Below, piece by piece: positions 4,719 to 8,488 of a stretch of 8,488 bases of DNA. The position numbers and the translations under genes are program-made. Below the pieces are notes generated by a model, which saw only the letters and a list, made by a program, of their open reading frames with translations, searched no databases and was not told the origin of the DNA. Every line of letters begins with the position of its first letter. The stretch's first letter is position 1. Source of the DNA: Planctomycetota bacterium (GTDB lineage Bacteria > Planctomycetota > Phycisphaerae > Tepidisphaerales > Tepidisphaeraceae); the NCBI GenBank assembly GCA_023417885.1, contig JAEZED010000020.1, positions 1-8,488 of the forward strand, given 5' to 3'.

Positions 4719-6275
4719 TCAGGGCAACCGGGACGCCGCAACAGGCCCTTCCGGTGACGCCTGGGAGACGGGTGCCGGCTCCTCGCGCACCGCCGGCTGC
4801 GACATCCGATCCGGCACCCGCGCCGCGACCAGCACCGCGCCAGCCGCGACAAGCGCCTGGAAGGCCACGCCCGGCCAGTATGCCAGCGTCGATGCCGTCA
4901 TCGCGTGCTGCCCGCCGTCGGTCCGTCCCAGCCAGGCGGCGAGGATCGCGCCGGGCGTGCTGAACGACGCGATCGGGTTGAACGTGCGCGTAAGGTTGCC
5001 GTCCTCCCTGAACGCCCACGCAGCGGCCGCCAGGATCGGGAGCACCCAGAGCAGCAGCACGGCGCTCGACAGGACGCGCGTCGGCCCCAGCCGATGGCCG
5101 ATGCGCACGAGGGCGAACAGCAGCACCGCGCCGAGGAAGAACGAGGCGCCGGTGAGCGCCCAGGCGCGCCCGTGCGAGCCGGCGGAGACGATCTCCGTGT
5201 CCGGGGCGAAGATCACGAACGTCGCCCCGATTGCCAGGAAAGCGACCAGCGCCACGAGCGACGAGATGCCGGGCCGCGATTCGTCGGCCAGCGGGTCGCC
5301 CACGTTGCGACGGTAGCGCCACGTGAGGACGCGGCGCTCGCTCGCGGCCAGCCCTGCCGGGAGCAGGAGAAGCAGCAGGCAGAGCGTGGCGGGCACCGCC
5401 ACGTTGTGCCAGAGCTCCGCGTTCCGAAAGATCTGCGGCCGGAACGCCTCGAACCGCGCGATCCCGACCAGCGACGCGCCCACGATCAGCGCGATGATCC
5501 CCAGCCACAGCACCGCATCCATCGCCGGCGGCTCGTCACGCTCGTACTTGCGGCAGGCGGCGATGAAGAAGATCGCGGCGAAGCCGGCCTGGAACGCCGC
5601 CGAGGCGCCGTGCGCCCAGGTGAAGTCGCTCACGCTGCCCGCGGTGAAGATCGTCCGACCGATGAGCGGGCCCAGCAGCACAACGACCGCCGGCACGACG
5701 GCCAGGATCGAGCCGCCGGTTCCGAACGCCGGGCCGATGAAGACCCACGGCACCCACCCCATCCCTCCGCTTCCCTTGGTCTTGTCGCCCCGGGCGGCGC
5801 GGCCGGGCATGCTCGCGACCGCGGTGAAGCACCAGGTCATCGCGCCGAACATCACGAGCACCGCGCTGATGAAGAGCCACGTCGCGGGGTTGCCGCCGGC
5901 GGCGAGCGTGCAGGCGACGCCGATCAGGATGATCGTGCCCGCCCCCGCCAGGACGGAGAGGGAAGAGCCGACGATGTACCCGGCGACTGCCGACGCCGCC
6001 GGCTGCGGCATGAGCCGGTGCGAGCGGCTCATGTCGAGCACGGCGTCGCGCCGGATGGCGGCGCCGATGCGGGCATTGACGACGACGATGAGCAGGATGC
6101 CCAGCGTCAGCGCCAGGGGAAAGCGAGCATCGCCCGCGGCAGCGGCGAAACCACCCCGGTTGCGCGACCAGGCGGCAAGCCCGACCACCGCCAGGGCGAC
6201 GATGGCGATCACCCAGCGCAGCAGGCGCCGGGTCCCGCCGTTGAGCTCGAAATGGGCGTAGCCGATCGCGTTCAT
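4719..6275 (-). CDS. ABC-2 type transporter permease, about 12 membrane segments
   Basis: A 518-residue integral inner-membrane protein. Hydrophobic segments are visible near residues 20-36, 53-68, 97-125, 132-155, 174-205 (possibly two), 224-242, 253-272, 291-310, 337-357, 371-391, 399-421 and 467-485. The cytoplasmic stretch RRDAVLDMSRSHRLMPQPAASAVAGY (75-100) occupies the place of the coupling segment that follows the second helix in ABC-2 permeases. The C-terminus after 488 is a Pro/Ala-rich cytoplasmic tail. It starts 3 bp after the stop of the ATPase gene, with AGGTGG overlapping that gene's end, so translation is probably coupled. Together with the ATPase it would form an exporter or a membrane-remodelling machine; the substrate cannot be told from sequence. 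The double-length permease could act as a fused or single-subunit partner. Confidence 0.82.
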   Translation of the reverse strand: MNAIGYAHFELNGGTRRLLRWVIAIVALAVVGLAAWSRNRGGFAAAAGDARFPLALTLGILLIVVVNARIGAAIRRDAVLDMSRSHRLMPQPAASAVAGYIVGSSLSVLAGAGTIILIGVACTLAAGGNPATWLFISAVLVMFGAMTWCFTAVASMPGRAARGDKTKGSGGMGWVPWVFIGPAFGTGGSILAVVPAVVVLLGPLIGRTIFTAGSVSDFTWAHGASAAFQAGFAAIFFIAACRKYERDEPPAMDAVLWLGIIALIVGASLVGIARFEAFRPQIFRNAELWHNVAVPATLCLLLLLLPAGLAASERRVLTWRYRRNVGDPLADESRPGISSLVALVAFLAIGATFVIFAPDTEIVSAGSHGRAWALTGASFFLGAVLLFALVRIGHRLGPTRVLSSAVLLLWVLPILAAAAWAFREDGNLTRTFNPIASFSTPGAILAAWLGRTDGGQHAMTASTLAYWPGVAFQALVAAGAVLVAARVPDRMSQPAVREEPAPVSQASPEGPVAASRLP

Positions 6276-6278
6276 GCG

Positions 6279-7283
6279 CTAGTCCACCTGGCCGATGCCG
6301 CTGCGGAGGTAAGCCTCCTCCAGGTCCGGTGTTTCAGCCGTGAAGCTGCACACCGGCAGCCCGGCGGCGACCACCTCCGCCAGGAGCCGGGCGGCGGCGG
6401 CCTCGCCGGGGGCGGCGTTGACACGCAGCTTGTGATCGTCGGCGGCGACTTCGGCGACGCCGTCCATCGCGCGCAGGCCCGCGAGCTCCGTGGGAGAAAG
6501 CGGGCGGACGAAGCGCACGGTGTAGGTGGCCGTCTCCGTCGCCTCGCCGGTGGCGATCTGCGCGACGGTGCCGTGCCGGACGATGCGCCCGCGGGCCATG
6601 ATGGCCACGTGCGAGCAGTATTCCGCGAGGTCGCTGAGGATGTGGCTGGAGACGATCAGCGCCTTGCCCTGCTTCCGCAGGGAGAGGAGCAGCTCGCGGA
6701 ACTGCGCGCGCCCCGCCGGGTCGAGGCCGGCCGCCGGCTCGTCGAGCAGGATGACCGCCGGGTTCGGCAGGAGCGTGCGCGCGATGCCGATGCGCTGGCG
6801 CATGCCGCGGGAAAGGGCGCCGATCGGCTGGTCGGCCTTCTCCAGGAGCCAGAGCCGCTCGAGCCAGAAGTCGATGCGCTCGTCCACCTCCGGCCCGGTG
6901 CTGCCGTAGCCGGCGGCGATGAAGCGCAGGAAGGTGCGCACCTTCATTCCGTCGTAGAGTGGGGGCTCGTCCGCCGTGAAGCCGATGCGGCTCATCGCTT
7001 CGGTCTCCCCGGGCGTGATGCGCTGGCCGAGAACCCAAGCGGCCCCGGCATCGGGCGGCCTGAGGCCCGCGAGGGCGCGCAGCAGGGTTGTCTTCCCCGC
7101 ACCGTTGGGCCCGACGAGGCCGAGCAGTTCGCCCGCATCCAGCTCGAGGCTGACGTCGTCGAGCGCGACGAGGCGATCGTACTGCACGCGCAGCCCGCTG
7201 GCCCTGAGCAGCGGCGCGTCGGCCGCGGCGCGTTCGGTGAACGCTCCGGTCGCCTGCGGCGCAGCCAGCGTGGCTGTTTCCAT
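6279..7283 (-). CDS. ABC-2 type transporter ATP-binding protein
   Basis: A 334-residue ATPase that pairs with the permease encoded just downstream. Motifs: Walker A GPNGAGKTT (58-66), signature LSRGMRQR (158-165), Walker B AVILLDEP (176-183), D-loop AGLD (185-188) and switch His214 in SSH. The Q-loop region reads FTADEPPLYDGMKVRTFL, with acidic residues where Gln is usual. This is common in ABC-2 exporters of the CcmA/NatA group ('PEEPGLYD'). Residues from about 252 to 334 form the C-terminal domain typical of this group, ending TPDLEEAYLR. An N-terminal extension of about 25 residues precedes the first strand. ATG at 7283 is preferred over a TTG at 7319 because a promoter ends just in front of it and the extra 12 residues overlap that promoter. 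No Shine-Dalgarno is visible, consistent with a leaderless mRNA. Confidence 0.88.
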   Translation of the reverse strand: METATLAAPQATGAFTERAAADAPLLRASGLRVQYDRLVALDDVSLELDAGELLGLVGPNGAGKTTLLRALAGLRPPDAGAAWVLGQRITPGETEAMSRIGFTADEPPLYDGMKVRTFLRFIAAGYGSTGPEVDERIDFWLERLWLLEKADQPIGALSRGMRQRIGIARTLLPNPAVILLDEPAAGLDPAGRAQFRELLLSLRKQGKALIVSSHILSDLAEYCSHVAIMARGRIVRHGTVAQIATGEATETATYTVRFVRPLSPTELAGLRAMDGVAEVAADDHKLRVNAAPGEAAAARLLAEVVAAGLPVCSFTAETPDLEEAYLRSGIGQVD

Positions 7284-7291
7284 GACCCGGC

Positions 7292-7319
7292 AACGTACGT
7301 TCTTGCCCCGGAAAGACAA
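7292..7319 (-). promoter_or_regulatory. Promoter of the ABC exporter operon (leaderless arrangement)
   Basis: On the minus strand, TTGTCT (7314-7319), a 16-bp spacer, then TACGTT (7292-7297). Eight bases separate the -10 from the ATG at 7283, so the transcript would begin at or within a base or two of the start codon. The match to consensus is moderate (4 of 6 and 3 of 6). The lack of a ribosome binding site supports it. Confidence 0.45.
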
Positions 7320-7359
7320 GCGGCCGGGCGGCGCGGGTCGGGCTTCGTCCCAGCCAATG

Positions 7360-7388
7360 AAAAAGGGCCGCGACGGTTGTCGCGACCC
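7360..7388 (-). terminator. Intrinsic terminator of the coiled-coil protein gene
   Basis: A 10-bp stem (7365-7374 with 7379-7388, one G-T pair) with a 4-nt loop is followed on the minus strand by TTTTT (7360-7364). It lies 18 bp after the stop of the upstream gene. It separates that gene from the ABC operon. Confidence 0.88.
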
Positions 7389-7406
7389 TGGAAGCGCTGT
7401 GGGCGA

Positions 7407-8488
7407 TCAATCCGGATCCGGGAAGTCCGGCGGGGGCTGGTTGCCGGACGGGACGAACGGCCGGTAGACGCCGCCGCGCCAGGTGTTGCTCAGCACGGGG
7501 GTCGGGCGGATGATCTGCCGCATCCGGATGGGGCCGGAGCCGGGCGGGAGGACGGGGAGGCCGGCGATGATCAGGCCGCCCCTGTGATGCCCGCCCCACC
7601 AGGGGTAGCCGTGGGGATAACCGTAATGCGGGTAGCCGTAGCCGTAGCCGTTCTGGCCCATGCGGGCCAGGGAGTTGAAGTAGGCGAACTCCGTGGCGAT
7701 GTTGGCGGTGCGGACGGCCGAGTCGTAGTAGGCGCCCGCCGCCAGGTAGGCGACGCGCAGCTCGTCGATGTCGCTGCGCATCTGGGCGAGCTCGGTATTG
7801 CCGCGGACGTCGCGCTCGAACTGCTCGTCGAGCTCGCGCTGCCGGATGGCGATCTCGCGGAGGCGCTGGCTGCTCGAGTCCGACTGCGCGTCGGTGCCGA
7901 TCAGCCCCTGTTCCATCTCGCGGCGCTGGCGGGCGTATTCCATGGCCAGCTCGCTCAGGGCGCGGACGGCCTCCATGTCCGGGTTGGCCGCGGCGTGCTG
8001 CTCGCGGATGCGGGCCTGGAGGTGCTGCTCGAGCTGAACCAGTGCCTGGTACTCGGGGTCGTCGCGCAGGGGTTCCAGCGCGTCGCGCCGCGCGAGGTGC
8101 ATGGAGCGCTGGATCTCCTCCCGCTCCTCCAGCAACCCGCGGTACTCCTCGCTGTCCTGGAAGGCGCGGCGCAACTCGTCCACGCGGTCGTTGAGGCGAT
8201 CGCGCGCCAGGTTGTATCCCTGCTTGAGGGCCATGAAGCGCTCGCGCGCCGGGGCGACCTGTCCCGCCAGGTCCACCGGGAAGTTCTCGGTGAAGCTGTC
8301 GTCGTCGTCGTAGCGGTCGTCGTAGTCGCGCCGGTCGTTGCGCGGCGGGCCGTAGGGGTCGCCCCAGAACGGCGTGCTCGTCTGCGGATTCCCCGGCCGC
8401 GTCGTCGGCGGCTGGGACGCTTCGGTGGTCGAAGCATCCTGCGCCAGCGCCGCCGGGCCGGCCAGCAGCACCGCCGCGAGGCCGGCGA
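7407..8488 (-). CDS. Exported coiled-coil protein of unknown function (5' end outside window)
   Basis: About 359 residues are visible; the frame stays open to the right edge, so the start codon is missing. The first visible residues, AGLAAVLLAGPAALAQ, are the hydrophobic core and Ala-x-Ala-like cleavage site of a Sec signal peptide. A Thr/Pro-rich linker follows, then an acidic cluster (DYDDRYDDDD). About 200 residues of charged helix come next, with frequent Glu, Arg, Leu and Gln, predicted as coiled coil (roughly VAPARERF to TEFAYFNSLARM). Next comes a Gly/Tyr/His/Trp-rich patch (GYGYGYPHYGYPHGYPWWGG), and then a Pro-rich C-terminus ending PDFPDPD. I do not recognise a family. The layout suggests a periplasmic or envelope-associated structural protein. 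A GTG at 8471 could be read as a start, but it would cut the signal peptide in half. Confidence 0.75.
   Translation of the reverse strand, partial: AGLAAVLLAGPAALAQDASTTEASQPPTTRPGNPQTSTPFWGDPYGPPRNDRRDYDDRYDDDDSFTENFPVDLAGQVAPARERFMALKQGYNLARDRLNDRVDELRRAFQDSEEYRGLLEEREEIQRSMHLARRDALEPLRDDPEYQALVQLEQHLQARIREQHAAANPDMEAVRALSELAMEYARQRREMEQGLIGTDAQSDSSSQRLREIAIRQRELDEQFERDVRGNTELAQMRSDIDELRVAYLAAGAYYDSAVRTANIATEFAYFNSLARMGQNGYGYGYPHYGYPHGYPWWGGHHRGGLIIAGLPVLPPGSGPIRMRQIIRPTPVLSNTWRGGVYRPFVPSGNQPPPDFPDPD

Noticed and set aside
4093..5508. 471-codon minus-strand frame overlapping the permease and barrel genes
   Set aside because: It is out of frame with two genes that show clear membrane and barrel patterns. 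Its composition is Arg/Ala/Gly-rich, with no recognisable domain.
6334..7599. 421-codon minus-strand frame over the ABC ATPase
   Set aside because: A shadow frame rich in Arg, Pro and Ala. It crosses a strong terminator and overlaps an ATPase with intact motifs.

Overview
The window is about 8.5 kb of GC-rich DNA from a Gram-negative-type bacterium. It carries a lipobox lipoprotein and an outer-membrane beta-barrel protein ending in Arg-Tyr. The mixture of genes, a solitary short F1 epsilon gene and promoters with little Shine-Dalgarno support fit a planctomycete-like organism, possibly Phycisphaerae. That placement is inference; no marker gene in the window settles it. Almost all protein genes lie on the minus strand. 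The plus strand carries only atpC and a candidate small RNA.

Left part (1-520): no convincing protein gene. Positions 1-98 hold five 14-bp inverted-repeat sites at an exact 21-bp period, which looks like a stacked operator for a dimeric repressor. Positions 319-456 hold a complete-looking small-RNA unit: a TTGACA promoter, a nested two-stem RNA with two identical C-rich unpaired octamers, and a strong intrinsic terminator.

Middle part (523-3720): on the minus strand, a small lipoprotein gene (1678-2136) is followed after 54 bp by a MalK/PotA-type ABC ATPase (523-1623) that has no permease or binding protein beside it. Upstream come a tRNA-Thr(UGU) gene with a hairpin terminator, then greA (transcript-cleavage factor). 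A roughly 390-bp gap between greA and atpC contains inverted repeats, a minus-strand terminator without an obvious gene, and a possible 38-codon ORF. atpC (plus strand) encodes an F1 epsilon subunit of only 88 residues. It has its own promoter and no neighbouring ATP synthase genes.

Right part (3723-8488): a compact minus-strand operon encodes an ABC-2 type ATPase (6279-7283), a polytopic permease starting 3 bp after it (4719-6275), and an outer-membrane beta-barrel protein 27 bp further on (3723-4691). This suggests an inner-membrane exporter co-expressed with a surface protein. Its promoter is placed so that the mRNA would be nearly leaderless. Upstream, and separated by a clear intrinsic terminator, is the 3' part of an exported coiled-coil protein of unknown function that runs off the right edge.
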